Part shown: positions 7,491 to 17,264 of the stretch, in pieces
How positions within the stretch are numbered: position 1 is the first letter of the stretch
Layout: each line of letters opens with the position of its first letter
Assembly (NCBI GenBank): GCA_027488375.1
Contig: JAIYBW010000005.1
Coordinates: forward strand, 124,001-188,000
Direction of reading: 5' to 3'
Length of the DNA: 64,000 nt
DNA from: Pseudomonadota bacterium
Lineage (GTDB): Bacteria; Bdellovibrionota; Bacteriovoracia; Bacteriovoracales; Bacteriovoracaceae
Made by a program: the position numbers and the translations under genes
Notes under the pieces: model-generated
What the model was told of the DNA's origin: nothing
Databases searched by the model: none
Seen by the model: the letters and a program-made list of their open reading frames with translations, nothing else

Positions 7491-9119
7491 ATGGAGCCGA
7501 ATTTCTATCTAAAACAATTAATCATTCAGAATTTTGCTACGTTTAAAAATCAGACCATACAATTTCATCCAGGACTCAATACAATTGTAGGTGAAACTGG
7601 TTCTGGAAAAAGTCTTGTTCTTGACGCACTTCAACTTATATTTGGGGCCAGAGCAGACAAGAGAATCGTTAGGAAGAATTGCGAATTTGCTCTCGTTGAA
7701 GCGAGATTTTCCTGCAAAGATGCTAACGTCAAAGAATTTCTTACCGACTTGGGTTATCCACTAGAAGAGGACGAGTTAACAATAAAACGAGTCATCAGTG
7801 CAAATGGCGCAACAAAAAATTATCTCAATCACCTGAATACAACACTGCTTGCCCTTGGTGAATTTTCAAAAAAATTTATCGATCTCGTTGGCCAGTTTGA
7901 AAATCAAAAATTACTTTCAGCCTTTTATCAAATGCAACTCTTAGATCAGTTCGGAAATATTAATACGGAGCTTGAAAATTATCAGGAAAAGTTTCAAAAG
8001 CTAAGAAAATTAACAAAAGAGTTAAATCATCTTATCGAATCAAAATCATCGAGAAGTCATAGGCTAGATTATCTTCACTATCAATTAAATGAGATTCAAC
8101 TTTTATCACCAACCTCCCAGGATGAAGAAGAGTTATTAGAAAAAAAATCTCAAATAATAAATTTTGAAAAAAATCAAAGAATGAATTCTACGATGGATGA
8201 TATTTTTATTGGTGAGGAGTCCTCAAGTGGGCTCCTTAATCAATTAAAAACGCTGCAATCACTTTATACAAAGAACCAAGATCTATTTAGTGAGGATTTA
8301 AGCAAACTTTGTGTTGCAGATGATTTACTCAACCAACTTTATGACTCATTTAAGAAAAAACTAAATTCTGAATTTGACCCACGTGAACTAGATGGAGTTA
8401 TCGAAAGATTGGATCATTACACACGACTAAAGAAAAAATTTGGAGGTACGGTTTTTGATATAATTAAAACACAAGATGACTTCCTGAGAGAAAAGGAAGA
8501 ACTCGAGTCTGTCGAAATCACACTTGATGACAAAGAGGGTGAAATAAACTCACTCAAAAAAAATCTTGAAACAATGGCGAACACCCTTCACCGCAAAAGA
8601 TTAGTCGCCGCAAAGAAGCTATCACAAGAACTGACGAATAGAATTCGTGACTTGAAGATGGCCGGAGCTACCATTGAATTCAATATTGAACAGAACGAAG
8701 AACTTAATGAAAGTGGATGCTCAAAAATTGAATTTATGGCACAAACTAACCCTGGCGAAGGATTTTATAGAGTTAAAGATATTGCCTCCGGAGGTGAACT
8801 TTCTCGAATATTATTAGGTCTGAGACAAATCTTATCCTCACAAGATTCAATCAGTATTTTTCTTTTCGATGAAATTGATACGGGAATTGGTGGAGAAACG
8901 GCCACGAGTCTAGGAAAAGCTCTTCGAGATGTTTCAAAAAATGGGCAAGTCATTGCAATCACCCATTTGCCCCAAGTGGCCCAATTCTGTGATTCTCTCA
9001 TCCTGGTTGAAAAAGACATTCAAGGGAACACTAAAGAAATCAGAACTGAATCTCGAGCAAAAGAATTTAGAGGACAAATGATTAAGACTAAAATTTTATC
9101 AATGGCGCAATTAGCTTAA
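7491..9119 (+). CDS. recN: DNA repair ATPase RecN
   Basis: RecN is an SMC-like ATPase that gathers broken DNA ends for recombinational repair. The 542-residue product has the Walker A GETGSGKS near residue 35, a central coiled coil from about 150 to 380, the ABC signature ASGGELSR near residue 430 and the Walker B FLFDEIDTGIGG near residue 460. Length is close to the usual 550. It starts at ATG 7491 with its own promoter and a perfect dyad just upstream. Its last nine bases overlap the end of the convergent metallophosphoesterase gene, with no terminator visible between them. Confidence 0.95.
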   Translation: MEPNFYLKQLIIQNFATFKNQTIQFHPGLNTIVGETGSGKSLVLDALQLIFGARADKRIVRKNCEFALVEARFSCKDANVKEFLTDLGYPLEEDELTIKRVISANGATKNYLNHLNTTLLALGEFSKKFIDLVGQFENQKLLSAFYQMQLLDQFGNINTELENYQEKFQKLRKLTKELNHLIESKSSRSHRLDYLHYQLNEIQLLSPTSQDEEELLEKKSQIINFEKNQRMNSTMDDIFIGEESSSGLLNQLKTLQSLYTKNQDLFSEDLSKLCVADDLLNQLYDSFKKKLNSEFDPRELDGVIERLDHYTRLKKKFGGTVFDIIKTQDDFLREKEELESVEITLDDKEGEINSLKKNLETMANTLHRKRLVAAKKLSQELTNRIRDLKMAGATIEFNIEQNEELNESGCSKIEFMAQTNPGEGFYRVKDIASGGELSRILLGLRQILSSQDSISIFLFDEIDTGIGGETATSLGKALRDVSKNGQVIAITHLPQVAQFCDSLILVEKDIQGNTKEIRTESRAKEFRGQMIKTKILSMAQLA

Positions 9120-9842
9120 AACTGGAAATGTTACTGTATGGTTATCAATGTGTATAAAAGTTTGAGACTTCAGAGCGTAGCCATTATTAATGTAAACTGA
9201 ATCTTGTCCAAATTGATGAATATCTTTCACGTGGCTATGACCACCTAAGATAAATTGATATTTCCCCTCAGTTACAGACTCAACTCCATTTCGAAATCTA
9301 GTGCGGACTAATTCCTCATTATATTCTTTCGCCCCACGCTTTCGGGACATTTTTGAAGCTCTTTCACCCAAAAAATTAAGAACCTGATAGGGCATCAGAT
9401 AATTAGCGACTATAGTTAAGGGTTTGGATGTTATGAGCGACTTATATTTTTGGTATTCAATATTATCAATTTCGTGCTCATCACCATGAGAAAAATAATA
9501 AATCTTTCCATCTATTAATTCTATTTTAGGAATTGGAAGGAGTTTTACTTCCTCTAGAGGCCATCTCATCAAAAATAATTTTTTAAGATGAATGTCATGG
9601 TTCCCTTCAAAAAAATAAATCTGTTTTCCTTTCTTGGCGAGTTTGTCAATGAGGTCAAATAAATGCTCAAATTTTTCTAAATAAGCTTTATGCGGCCCGC
9701 ACATGAGATCAAAAATATCCCCAAGAAGAATAATAAAGTCAGATGATTGGACTTTTTCATTGTTTAAAAATTTCTGTAGAAGCTTGTCAGCTTCGTCATT
9801 GGGAACTTTTACATGAACATCTGAAATAGCAGAAATCTTCAT
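9111..9842 (-). CDS. Metallophosphoesterase, LpxH-like
   Basis: A calcineurin-type phosphoesterase of 243 residues with all five metal-binding blocks: D-x-H (SDVH), GDIFD, GNHD, HGDE and GGHSH. Size and block spacing resemble UDP-2,3-diacylglucosamine hydrolase (LpxH), which makes lipid X in lipid A synthesis at the inner membrane. Block three reads GNHD rather than the GNRD usual in LpxH, so a related phosphoesterase is possible. It lies eight bases downstream of the PilZ gene and is probably co-transcribed with it. Confidence 0.75.
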   Translation of the reverse strand: MKISAISDVHVKVPNDEADKLLQKFLNNEKVQSSDFIILLGDIFDLMCGPHKAYLEKFEHLFDLIDKLAKKGKQIYFFEGNHDIHLKKLFLMRWPLEEVKLLPIPKIELIDGKIYYFSHGDEHEIDNIEYQKYKSLITSKPLTIVANYLMPYQVLNFLGERASKMSRKRGAKEYNEELVRTRFRNGVESVTEGKYQFILGGHSHVKDIHQFGQDSVYINNGYALKSQTFIHIDNHTVTFPVLS

Positions 9843-9850
9843 CTTACTGA

Positions 9851-10591
9851 TTATATAGCATTTAGTTTTTCTTTTATCTTCTCTAAAATAAAGACTTCTA
9901 GAAATTTTTTAGCATTTAAATCAATTTGACTGAAGCGACAACAAACTCTCCAGACCTTGTAAGTTAGTCCATTAAATTCGTCAGGCTCAATTTCTTTGAT
10001 AAGTGCAACTTCAGCATTCACATAAAATTTTTTATTATCCACCTCGAACTCGATGGTTCTTATTGGATCATTAATTTTAAAAAACTTTGATTCCATCCGA
10101 GATGCCATGAAAGAAAAACCACCAGAAGAAATATCAAAACATGATTTATGAAATTGTTGAGTCAACGGTCTAATCGCCATCATCATTTTAGAGAAATTAA
10201 TTTTTATCTCATCACTTTCATAAACCTGTAATCTTAAGTTCTTTCTTCTTTCAACTTGGGCGACGAAATCCGGAAAACCCAAATAGTATCTCTGAGGTGC
10301 ATCTGTCTGACGAATTTGGGCCCGAAATAAAAGAGCAGATTCTGGTATATAGAGATCAATTGAGTTTTGCCCGACGAGCATCTCTTGAACCATTTCACTT
10401 TGCCCATCAAGCGGTGAAATCATAAAATCAGAACGCTGCTTTCTAATCGCCTCCACTCTAACCTTAGCAAGGTATTTTGATCCTCCGACGAGTCTCCAAA
10501 CAAAAACTTCAAGTTGAGATTCTTTTGCACCCATGAGTAATTTCAAAATGACAGCATGATCATGAATTTTTTGTAACTGCTGATCACTCAT
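9851..10591 (-). CDS. PilZ-domain protein, YcgR-like
   Basis: This 246-residue protein has a YcgR-like N-terminal domain (about 1-115) and a C-terminal PilZ domain. The PilZ domain opens with the c-di-GMP binding arginines in ERRKNLR and carries the DISSGG block (D-x-S-x-x-G). In enterobacteria YcgR binds the flagellar motor and slows it when c-di-GMP is high. The position right after flagellin supports a flagellar brake role here, which is inference. The ribosome site AGGAG sits just beyond the flagellin terminator, so its expression may depend on read-through or on a promoter I cannot see. Confidence 0.85.
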   Translation of the reverse strand: MSDQQLQKIHDHAVILKLLMGAKESQLEVFVWRLVGGSKYLAKVRVEAIRKQRSDFMISPLDGQSEMVQEMLVGQNSIDLYIPESALLFRAQIRQTDAPQRYYLGFPDFVAQVERRKNLRLQVYESDEIKINFSKMMMAIRPLTQQFHKSCFDISSGGFSFMASRMESKFFKINDPIRTIEFEVDNKKFYVNAEVALIKEIEPDEFNGLTYKVWRVCCRFSQIDLNAKKFLEVFILEKIKEKLNAI

Positions 10592-10604
10592 GAAACGAAA
10601 CTCC

Positions 10605-10637
10605 TAAAAGGCCCCCCAAGTTTTAAACTTGAGGGGT
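10605..10637 (-). terminator. Intrinsic terminator after flagellin
   Basis: On the minus strand the arms CCCCTCAAGTTT and AACTTGGGGGG form a strong stem followed by CCTTTT. It lies about 40 bases past the flagellin stop. Its T-tract runs directly into the ribosome site of the PilZ gene. Confidence 0.75.
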
Positions 10638-10674
10638 CTCGGGCTTTAAGAAAATCAAACACCTTGTAAAACAA

Positions 10675-11505
10675 TTAACCGATCAATCTCAGTGCACCCT
10701 GACCAATTTGGTTGGCCTGAGCTAGAGTTGAAGTACCAGCAGCATTTTTGATCTGCGCTGATGCAACTTTGGCAGTCGAGTCGGCAACGTCCACATCCTC
10801 AATTCGAGAACGGGCAGCTTCCTGGTTAACAACTGCAACATCGAGGTTATTAATACTAGTTTGTAAGCGGGACTGAATAGAACCGAAGTTCGCTCTGAAT
10901 CCACTTACTTTAGCAATGGCCTCATCGATAATTTGTAAGTTATCAAGAGCGCCAGATTTGTCTCTTAAATTGGTACCACCAATTCCCAAATTTTCTGCAG
11001 ATGCATCTGTTGCACCTGCATCTAGTTCAATTCGGTTGTGCTCATTACCCTGGGCACCAACTTGGAATTGTAGAATGGAGCCTTCACCTCTTAGGAGAGA
11101 GCGTCCGTTGAAGTTTGTCGTATTTGAAATACGATCAGCTTCCTGTACAAGTTGTTCGTACTCCAGTGATAGATAGCCTCTTTCAGCATCTCCCACTGTG
11201 TCCGATCCAGCTTGAATGGATAGTTCACGTAAACGCGTCAGGATGTTAGATGTTTCGTTCAGTCCACCCTCGGCAACCTGAACGAGCGAAATAGCATCGT
11301 TGGCATTTCTAGAAGCCATGCGAAGACCCTTCGTCTCAGCTTCCAGTTTTTTGGCGATTGCTAAACCCGCAGCATCGTCGGCAGATTTTGTAATCCGCTT
11401 ACCTGATGAGAGTTTAGCAAACTCTGCTTCCTGTTGGGCGCTTGAGGCCCTCAGGTTTTTTTGCACCTCTTGCGAGGCGATGTTGGTGTTGATTCTTAAG
11501 CCCAT
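10675..11505 (-). CDS. fliC: Flagellin
   Basis: The filament subunit, 276 residues long, consists essentially of the conserved D0/D1 N-terminal part (MGLRINTNIASQEVQ, with KRITKSADDAAGLAIA near residue 45) and C-terminal part (SRIEDVDVADSTAK, ending GQGALRLIG), with almost no variable surface domain between. The true start is ATG 11505, preceded by AGGAG. The frame extends 13 codons further upstream but those residues do not belong to flagellin. The leader contains two small hairpins, and a sigma-28-like promoter lies about 70 bases upstream. A terminator follows. Confidence 0.95.
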   Translation of the reverse strand: MGLRINTNIASQEVQKNLRASSAQQEAEFAKLSSGKRITKSADDAAGLAIAKKLEAETKGLRMASRNANDAISLVQVAEGGLNETSNILTRLRELSIQAGSDTVGDAERGYLSLEYEQLVQEADRISNTTNFNGRSLLRGEGSILQFQVGAQGNEHNRIELDAGATDASAENLGIGGTNLRDKSGALDNLQIIDEAIAKVSGFRANFGSIQSRLQTSINNLDVAVVNQEAARSRIEDVDVADSTAKVASAQIKNAAGTSTLAQANQIGQGALRLIG

Positions 11506-11578
11506 CAACGTACTCCTTGAATAAGAACCGGTGTTTTCGGTCAAAATTGTAACCGACCAATAGGGTCGATCATTTTCC

Positions 11579-11605
11579 TTATCGAAAGACTCGGGTAATA
11601 TTTGA
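11579..11605 (-). promoter_or_regulatory. Candidate sigma-28 promoter for flagellin
   Basis: On the minus strand TCAA, 15 bases, then TTCGATAA. This matches TAAA-N15-GCCGATAA at three of four and six of eight positions with correct spacing. The leader would be about 66 bases and would contain the dyad CGACC/GGTCG (11554-11568). Confidence 0.45.
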
Positions 11606-11656
11606 GTACAATTTTAGTTTAGCTTTAAAAAAAATTAAAAATATGCGCAATTTCGG

Positions 11657-11992
11657 TCACTTGGACTTTAAAAGATGAGACTTCACAAGAGCGTAACCGC
11701 CTGAATATTCGTGGACTGCCTTATTAAGGACACTAAGGGCATGAGGGGCCATCCAAAGAAAATCTGGCCCACCTAGGATTCTCTGACGCTCATTAATGTC
11801 CGGTTCATGAGTCATAAAGGATTCAAGAATAAGAATATTTTTTTTGAGTCGTAGAGAGGCGGAAACTGCTCTACTCCACTCTTTTTCAGGAACAAAAATA
11901 TTATTTTTTACAGAGAAAAAACAAAATATATCAGTATTTCTAAGAGAGAAATTAAGCTCTCTCTCACTTGATTGCTGAAACGAAAAGATCAT
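11657..11992 (-). CDS. Unknown protein overlapping rfaE2
   Basis: I do not recognise this 111-residue product. It has no signal peptide or membrane segment. The start overlaps the rfaE2 stop by four bases (ATGA), so it is likely translated with it. It contains a short strand-like segment (NILILE) followed by residues suggesting a compact alpha/beta domain. It is the last gene of the prmA-rsmE run before flagellin. Confidence 0.6.
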   Translation of the reverse strand: MIFSFQQSSERELNFSLRNTDIFCFFSVKNNIFVPEKEWSRAVSASLRLKKNILILESFMTHEPDINERQRILGGPDFLWMAPHALSVLNKAVHEYSGGYALVKSHLLKSK

Positions 11993-12441
11993 GGAGCTTG
12001 AATTTTATGAATGATAGATGTCGTCGAGTAACCATCGACAAAATTAAGAGAAAAAACTTCTCCGCCTGAAGCTAAAACTTCCTTGGCGCCTACGATTTGC
12101 TCAATCTTCCAGTCACCACCCTTAACAAGAATAGATGGTTTAACTTTAAGAATGAGTTCAAGAGGTGTGTCTTGATCAAAAATTTCTACAAAATCTACGG
12201 CTTTCAACTGAGACAAAACAAATTGACGGTCGAGTTCATTATTTATTGGTCGCTCAGGACCCTTAAGTCTTTTAACACTCGCATCCGAGTTCAGACCAAC
12301 TAAGAGAAGATCTCCTAGCTTTCTTGCTTCATTTAAATAAGTGACGTGTCCTTTATGAAGTATATCAAAACAGCCATTTGTAAAAACAATCTTTTTACCA
12401 TGGTTTTGATCCAAAAATGTCTCAAGAGATTTTGAAAACAT
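11989..12441 (-). CDS. rfaE2: D-beta-D-heptose 1-phosphate adenylyltransferase (RfaE domain II)
   Basis: This enzyme makes ADP-heptose for the lipopolysaccharide inner core. The 150-residue product is the adenylyltransferase half only, with the nucleotidyltransferase signature [11 protein letters not shown] near residue 24 and the closing STTSII motif near residue 140. In E. coli this half is fused to the kinase as HldE. Here it stands alone. The start overlaps the RDD-protein stop by one base (TAATG). A kinase half must lie elsewhere in the genome if the pathway is complete. Confidence 0.9.
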   Translation of the reverse strand: MFSKSLETFLDQNHGKKIVFTNGCFDILHKGHVTYLNEARKLGDLLLVGLNSDASVKRLKGPERPINNELDRQFVLSQLKAVDFVEIFDQDTPLELILKVKPSILVKGGDWKIEQIVGAKEVLASGGEVFSLNFVDGYSTTSIIHKIQAP

Positions 12442-13145
12442 TAGAGGGTCCTGACCACTTTTGTCTTTGAAACTTTATTTTGCAAATCGAAATAAGAAAA
12501 AAGTCCTAAACTGATAAAATTTGCCAAAGTTAAAAATGATCTCAAAACCAAAAGTAGAAATGATTGAGGTTTATTGTTCACGCTCAATACAGTTATTCCA
12601 ATCATTGATTTTCCAAGAGTGGATTGCTGAGTCTTTTCAAAAATCGAAAAGTAGATGAGATAAAAACCCACAAATAGAGTCACTACCAGTGGAGTTATTT
12701 CATTAGGGTAGGTTGACCAGGCCTCCATTAAATCCATATGGATTAAGCGCGCCATGACAGTCAGAACTAGCCCTAAGAATGAAAGAACAGTCGAAAGATC
12801 CAAAATATAAGCAATAATTCTCTGAGAGGCTGAAGCCAGATGATAAGTTTTTTCTACGATTTTTTCTTCGGCCGGAACTTCTTTTTTAAGCTCATGACCA
12901 TAGAAAAGTGAAAGATCGTTTTGATAAACAGGAGCGGCATTAGTATAAGTGCGCACTTCTCTCTTTACCTGAACCTGGTTTGTATTCGCTTTTGGCAAAT
13001 CCATTTCCGGAAAAGCTGGCTTAACTTCTGTTGTTTTTTGATGATGAAATCCTAATCCAGAGGTAATCGGCTTAAAATCAAAGTCCAAATCATCAACAAC
13101 ATTGATGGGCTGATTTTTTTTCGAAGGATTAATTTCTAAATTCAT
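12441..13145 (-). CDS. RDD-family membrane protein with long disordered N-terminus
   Basis: The 234-residue product has about 105 polar, low-complexity residues followed by an RDD domain. That domain has [15 protein letters not shown] at the first membrane segment, a second segment near 155-175 and the family TLGKSMIGI motif near 185, then a third hydrophobic stretch. The function of RDD proteins is mostly unknown. The disordered cytoplasmic tail is much longer than usual for the family. A ribosome site AGAGG precedes the ATG. It is co-directional with rsmE upstream (46-base gap) and overlaps rfaE2. Confidence 0.75.
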   Translation of the reverse strand: MNLEINPSKKNQPINVVDDLDFDFKPITSGLGFHHQKTTEVKPAFPEMDLPKANTNQVQVKREVRTYTNAAPVYQNDLSLFYGHELKKEVPAEEKIVEKTYHLASASQRIIAYILDLSTVLSFLGLVLTVMARLIHMDLMEAWSTYPNEITPLVVTLFVGFYLIYFSIFEKTQQSTLGKSMIGITVLSVNNKPQSFLLLVLRSFLTLANFISLGLFSYFDLQNKVSKTKVVRTL

Positions 13146-13191
13146 ATTTTTTACCTCTAATTCCTTTCAATCTAAGCTTGGCATAATTGTC

Positions 13192-13878
13192 TTAATTGAG
13201 CAATCTTCCAAAGAGAAATCCCACTCCTGCACTCATAGCAGTTGGCGTTCTTAATATGGGAGTTGGCAGAAAAATGGTTTGTAAATTTTCGAGCTTACTT
13301 ATTAGGTGCACCTCATTGGGGGAAAATCCTCCCTCCGGTCCCACCATTAAAAGCTGTCTGCCTTTTGTAGAGGAAAGAGAAAGGCTTGCCGTTGGTTGAG
13401 AGTTCATCCAATTAATTTGAGCATAGTCACCAAAAGGAAGATTCTCCCAATCAGAACTCGATAATTTGGGTAAATGAGTGGAATTCGACTGCTCGAGTGC
13501 ATTTATGAGAAGAGCTTCTAACCTTTCAAGGTCAGGAATTTTAATCTGAGAATAGTCACCTCTCACTAAAAATATTCGCCCCACTCCCAGTTCAACCGCC
13601 TGTTTTAAGCTCAACTCGAGGGCCTCTTTTTTAGGAATTCCTAGGGCCAGGTCAATCATAGAAGAGTCAGCTCTCTCCTCATGGCGGATATATTTCAAAA
13701 CGAGTTCTTTACGAGAGACAAACTCAACTGCTGTAAAGACCATCAGGCCTTGACCGTTGAGAAGAAGCAATTCTTCAGAGACTTGCAGGCGCACCACATT
13801 AATTAAATGATGGGCCTCATCACCTTTAAGGCTATACACATCCTGCCTGGAAAGATCTTTTAAGTAAAAAGCCCTCAA
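13192..13878 (-). CDS. rsmE: 16S rRNA (uracil-1498-N3) methyltransferase RsmE
   Basis: RsmE methylates U1498 in the decoding region of 16S rRNA. The 228-residue SPOUT-fold product shows the N-terminal HHLINVVR segment, the cofactor knot motif GPEGGFSPNE near residue 178 and the closing LRTPTAMSAG. Length is slightly below the usual 240. It overlaps the prmA stop by four bases, forming a translation-modification pair. Confidence 0.92.
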   Translation of the reverse strand: MRAFYLKDLSRQDVYSLKGDEAHHLINVVRLQVSEELLLLNGQGLMVFTAVEFVSRKELVLKYIRHEERADSSMIDLALGIPKKEALELSLKQAVELGVGRIFLVRGDYSQIKIPDLERLEALLINALEQSNSTHLPKLSSSDWENLPFGDYAQINWMNSQPTASLSLSSTKGRQLLMVGPEGGFSPNEVHLISKLENLQTIFLPTPILRTPTAMSAGVGFLFGRLLN

Positions 13879-14834
13879 GCCAATTCCCTTTTAAAACTAA
13901 GAGCTGACCAATCACCCTTGGATAAATGATTGATGAGTTTCATACCTAAGCCTTCATAAGTTTTAACTATGCCTTCTACTTGATGATTGAGAAGACCAGA
14001 AAGAATTAAAAGACCACCCGGGCGAGTGACACTCACCAAATATTTCTGCTCCAAAAGCAAGATACTTTCTAAAATATTTGCAAACACGAGATCATATTCA
14101 TTTTTTAAGACATCTCGAACTTCGGGTAAGACTAAGCGAAAGGACATCTTTTCAAGTCCATTTAGCTCAGCATTTTGAAAACAATTTTTATTCGCCTCTG
14201 GATCGATGTCATAAAAATCAATCTCTGCATCCGGAAAAAACTTCAAGCTAGCTAATCCTAAGATTCCAGACCCAGACCCAAAATCTAATATCGAAGTCAT
14301 TTTATTTTGAGTCGCTTCAGTTAAAAGTCTTAGACATAAAAAAGTTGTCTCATGGCTTCCAGTTCCAAATCCCATTCCGGGATTAATAAAAAGTGATTTT
14401 TTTGCTTTAGATTTATAGTCCTGCATCCATGACGGAATAACTTCAAACTGATCATTCACCAAAATGGGAGCATAATGTTTCTTCCATTCTGCATTCCAAT
14501 CTTGTGAGTTCTGTTCCTCTAATTGGAGTTCTGCTAAAATTTCTTTCTCACAAAAAGATTTAAAACTTTGAGCATTTTCAATTGAATCAAAAAAGAAACG
14601 ATAGTGGGCCGGTTGACTTAAAACAGATTCTTCAACCTCATCTAAAACTGTTTCTGGAACATCTCCCCCCGAGTAGGCCCTATCACCTAAAATTTCATCG
14701 ACCTGGGCTTCTGTCAGAGAAAATTCTTCAATGCCTAAGGCACTAAACTGCTCCATACTTTTCTGTTCAATTCTATGCCTCGTCTCTTCATCTGGGCGAA
14801 AATGAAACAGTGTTACAATCCAAAACTTTTCCAT
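13875..14834 (-). CDS. prmA: Ribosomal protein L11 methyltransferase PrmA
   Basis: PrmA trimethylates ribosomal protein L11. The 319-residue product has the family sequence NPGMGFGTGSHETT near residue 155, SAM-binding motif I LDFGSGSGILG near 185 and the ANILESI motif IV near 250. It is about 25 residues longer than E. coli PrmA because of an extended N-terminal substrate domain. It overlaps rsmE by four bases and is divergent from udk across a 119-base gap. Confidence 0.92.
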   Translation of the reverse strand: MEKFWIVTLFHFRPDEETRHRIEQKSMEQFSALGIEEFSLTEAQVDEILGDRAYSGGDVPETVLDEVEESVLSQPAHYRFFFDSIENAQSFKSFCEKEILAELQLEEQNSQDWNAEWKKHYAPILVNDQFEVIPSWMQDYKSKAKKSLFINPGMGFGTGSHETTFLCLRLLTEATQNKMTSILDFGSGSGILGLASLKFFPDAEIDFYDIDPEANKNCFQNAELNGLEKMSFRLVLPEVRDVLKNEYDLVFANILESILLLEQKYLVSVTRPGGLLILSGLLNHQVEGIVKTYEGLGMKLINHLSKGDWSALSFKRELA

Positions 14835-14953
14835 AAAAATCCTTTAATTTTGGCTTTATAGCCCAATAAATCAGTTCTGTGAGGATAAAAATTTTACACT
14901 CGATCATCTTTTCTTCGCCTTAGAAGTCTTTTTCTGTTAAAAACGCGTCCCGT

Positions 14954-15610
14954 ATGGAAAAAATATTTATTATTGGCGTAGCGGGCGGTTCTGGTTCCGG
15001 TAAGACGACTTTTGCAAAAAAAGTACTTAAAGGTATTAAGAATCTAGAATCAACTCTTCTTCACATGGATTCTTATTATCTCGATACTCAGCCCTCGGAA
15101 AATTATACTTCATCTGGAAAACCAAATTTTGATCATCCCCAAGCTTTTGACTGGAATCTCCTTAGAGAGCATCTCAGGGAATTAAAAAATGGAAATGGGA
15201 TTAAATGTCCTATTTATGATTTTAAAAATTCTGCACGCACTGAAGAGTTCGAAGAAATCGGTCCCTGTCGTGTCGTTCTTTTTGAAGGTATTTTTTCTCT
15301 TTATGATCAAGAAATTAGAAACCTTTTAGATATCAAATGCTTCCTTCATGTTGATTCTGACATTAGATTTACGAGACGATTGCACAGAGATGTTAAAGAG
15401 CGCGGTCGCTCTCTAGAATCAGTTATTTCTCAATATTATGATACTGTTCGCCCCATGTATCAAAAATATCTAGACCCACAAAGACAGTATGCAGACTTTA
15501 CTGTGGGTGAAGAAACTGATGTAGCCTCCCTTATCCTGGCCGCAAGAATCAAAGAACTGCTTACAACTCAGCAAAAAATGAAGCCGGCAACAGCTTTTGA
15601 GGCGATCTAG
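14954..15610 (+). CDS. udk: Uridine kinase
   Basis: Udk phosphorylates uridine and cytidine in pyrimidine salvage. The 218-residue product carries the P-loop GGSGSGKTT near residue 12, the MDSYY substrate segment near 40, the FDHPQAFDW segment near 60 and the RRLHRD lid motif near 140. Length is typical. Its stop is followed immediately by the TTG start of the RNase J gene, so both are expressed together. Confidence 0.9.
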   Translation: MEKIFIIGVAGGSGSGKTTFAKKVLKGIKNLESTLLHMDSYYLDTQPSENYTSSGKPNFDHPQAFDWNLLREHLRELKNGNGIKCPIYDFKNSARTEEFEEIGPCRVVLFEGIFSLYDQEIRNLLDIKCFLHVDSDIRFTRRLHRDVKERGRSLESVISQYYDTVRPMYQKYLDPQRQYADFTVGEETDVASLILAARIKELLTTQQKMKPATAFEAI

Positions 15611-17227
15611 TTGAAAAATAAATATTTCTCCATCTTACCGATTGGAGGCGTCGACGAAATTGGCTCCAATATGACTCTCATTCGCACAGAGAATGAAGAT
15701 ATTGTCATTGATTGTGGGTTACTTTTTCCCTACGAAGAATGTTTTGATATCAACTACCTCGTTCCAGATTTTAGTTTGTTAGATTTGAATAAACTAAAAA
15801 ATATAATCATTACACATGGTCATGAGGATCATATTGGTGGACTGGCGCAACTTCTTGCCAAAATCCCGGATATCAAAATTTGGGTGACTCCTTTTACCTT
15901 ACATCTCATTAAAAAGAAGCTTGAAGAGTTTAAGCTAACTTTTAATTATCAAGTCTATGAACCTGAGCAAGAAATATCTTTTGAAAGCATTGATATAACC
16001 CCAGTCCATGTCAATCACTCCATTCCTGAGACGAATGGGATCATCATCAGAACTAAAGAGAGACATTGGGGAGCACTTTATATTTCTGATTTTAAAGTTG
16101 ATCTTAATTCTAAACATGAAGCTCCTATCAGATTAGATTTTATTAAGAATAAACTCTCCGAGTGTCAAAAAACGGCTTACTTTATTGATAGTACGAATGT
16201 TATTTTTGATGGAAAAACGACTTCTGAAAATGAACTCATTCCAGATTTAGAAAACTTAATTAATCGAAAAGAAGACCGAGTTTTCATCACACTTTTTGCT
16301 TCCAACGTTCATCGTATGAATGCCATTTGCCATATGGCCAAAGCTAGTGGAAGAAAATTAGTCGTTATGGGTCGCTCCCTCTGGAATTATATGGAGGCGG
16401 CGAGAGAGTCCGGACATTCTGATTTATTACTTGAAGATTTTCACACCCCTGATCAAGTTAAAGGTCAAAATGGGCGGATGCTGATTTTTTTATCTGGCTG
16501 CCAAGGTGATTTCCTTAGTGCACTTAGACGTTTTAGCTATGGTGAAGATGGAAATTTTAAGCCTCAGAAAGGGGACCTTGTCATTTTTAGTTCTAAAGTG
16601 ATTCCAGGAAATGAAAAAAAGATTTTCAGGATCTACAATAAACTGACTCAGTTTGGCGCAGAAATTATTACGGCCTATGATCATCTGATACATGCCTCTG
16701 GCCATCCAGGTAAAGAAGATCTCAGGATACTATTAAACTCTTTCTCTCCTAATTTTTACTTTCCTATACATGGGGAAAGTTACATGCTGAGAAAACATCA
16801 AGAATTTATCCAAGAATGTTTTCCAAGTATTAAGTCTACTGTCATACATAACTATAATGAAATCATTCTAAGTGAGAACGAATTTAAAGTTGAAAGTCAT
16901 GAAGTGAAGGAACCTGTTCTTATCCATGGCAAAAACCTTGTTATAGAAAAATCTCAAATTTCTCAACGCAGAAAAATGGCGACTCAAGGAACTGTTTTTA
17001 TCACTTATCAGCGTAAGACTAAGACTTTTGATATTTCTCTTTTAGGACTGCCTCTGATGGCCCAGGACCATAACGAACAATTGATCAAGAGACTTACTCA
17101 TCAGATCGAGAATGATCTTGCTAACCGGGATGCAACCTACTTCAAAGATCAATTAAAAATTTCAACTCGCCAATTTTTTAATAATTTACTCGGTTATAAG
17201 CCTGTGACTGAGATCCATCTTATTTAG
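15611..17227 (+). CDS. rnj: Ribonuclease J-type metallo-beta-lactamase / beta-CASP nuclease
   Basis: RNase J is a 5'-3' exoribonuclease and endonuclease of mRNA decay. The 538-residue protein has the metal site THGHEDHIGG near residue 70, the second histidine in VNHSIPET near 135, the DFKVD segment near 165 and the beta-CASP region including FIDSTN and HASGHPGKED near 365. Length matches the family. The start is TTG directly after the udk stop, with GAGGCG as ribosome site. A role in RNA turnover is known for the family. The link with udk is only positional. Confidence 0.88.
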   Translation: MKNKYFSILPIGGVDEIGSNMTLIRTENEDIVIDCGLLFPYEECFDINYLVPDFSLLDLNKLKNIIITHGHEDHIGGLAQLLAKIPDIKIWVTPFTLHLIKKKLEEFKLTFNYQVYEPEQEISFESIDITPVHVNHSIPETNGIIIRTKERHWGALYISDFKVDLNSKHEAPIRLDFIKNKLSECQKTAYFIDSTNVIFDGKTTSENELIPDLENLINRKEDRVFITLFASNVHRMNAICHMAKASGRKLVVMGRSLWNYMEAARESGHSDLLLEDFHTPDQVKGQNGRMLIFLSGCQGDFLSALRRFSYGEDGNFKPQKGDLVIFSSKVIPGNEKKIFRIYNKLTQFGAEIITAYDHLIHASGHPGKEDLRILLNSFSPNFYFPIHGESYMLRKHQEFIQECFPSIKSTVIHNYNEIILSENEFKVESHEVKEPVLIHGKNLVIEKSQISQRRKMATQGTVFITYQRKTKTFDISLLGLPLMAQDHNEQLIKRLTHQIENDLANRDATYFKDQLKISTRQFFNNLLGYKPVTEIHLI

Positions 17228-17264
17228 TGTTCATTCTGAGCTAATTCAGATTAAAATATTTTGC

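Noticed and set aside
10916..11176. Antisense open frame within flagellin
   Set aside because: It follows from the codon bias of the flagellin gene and has no ribosome site or recognisable product.
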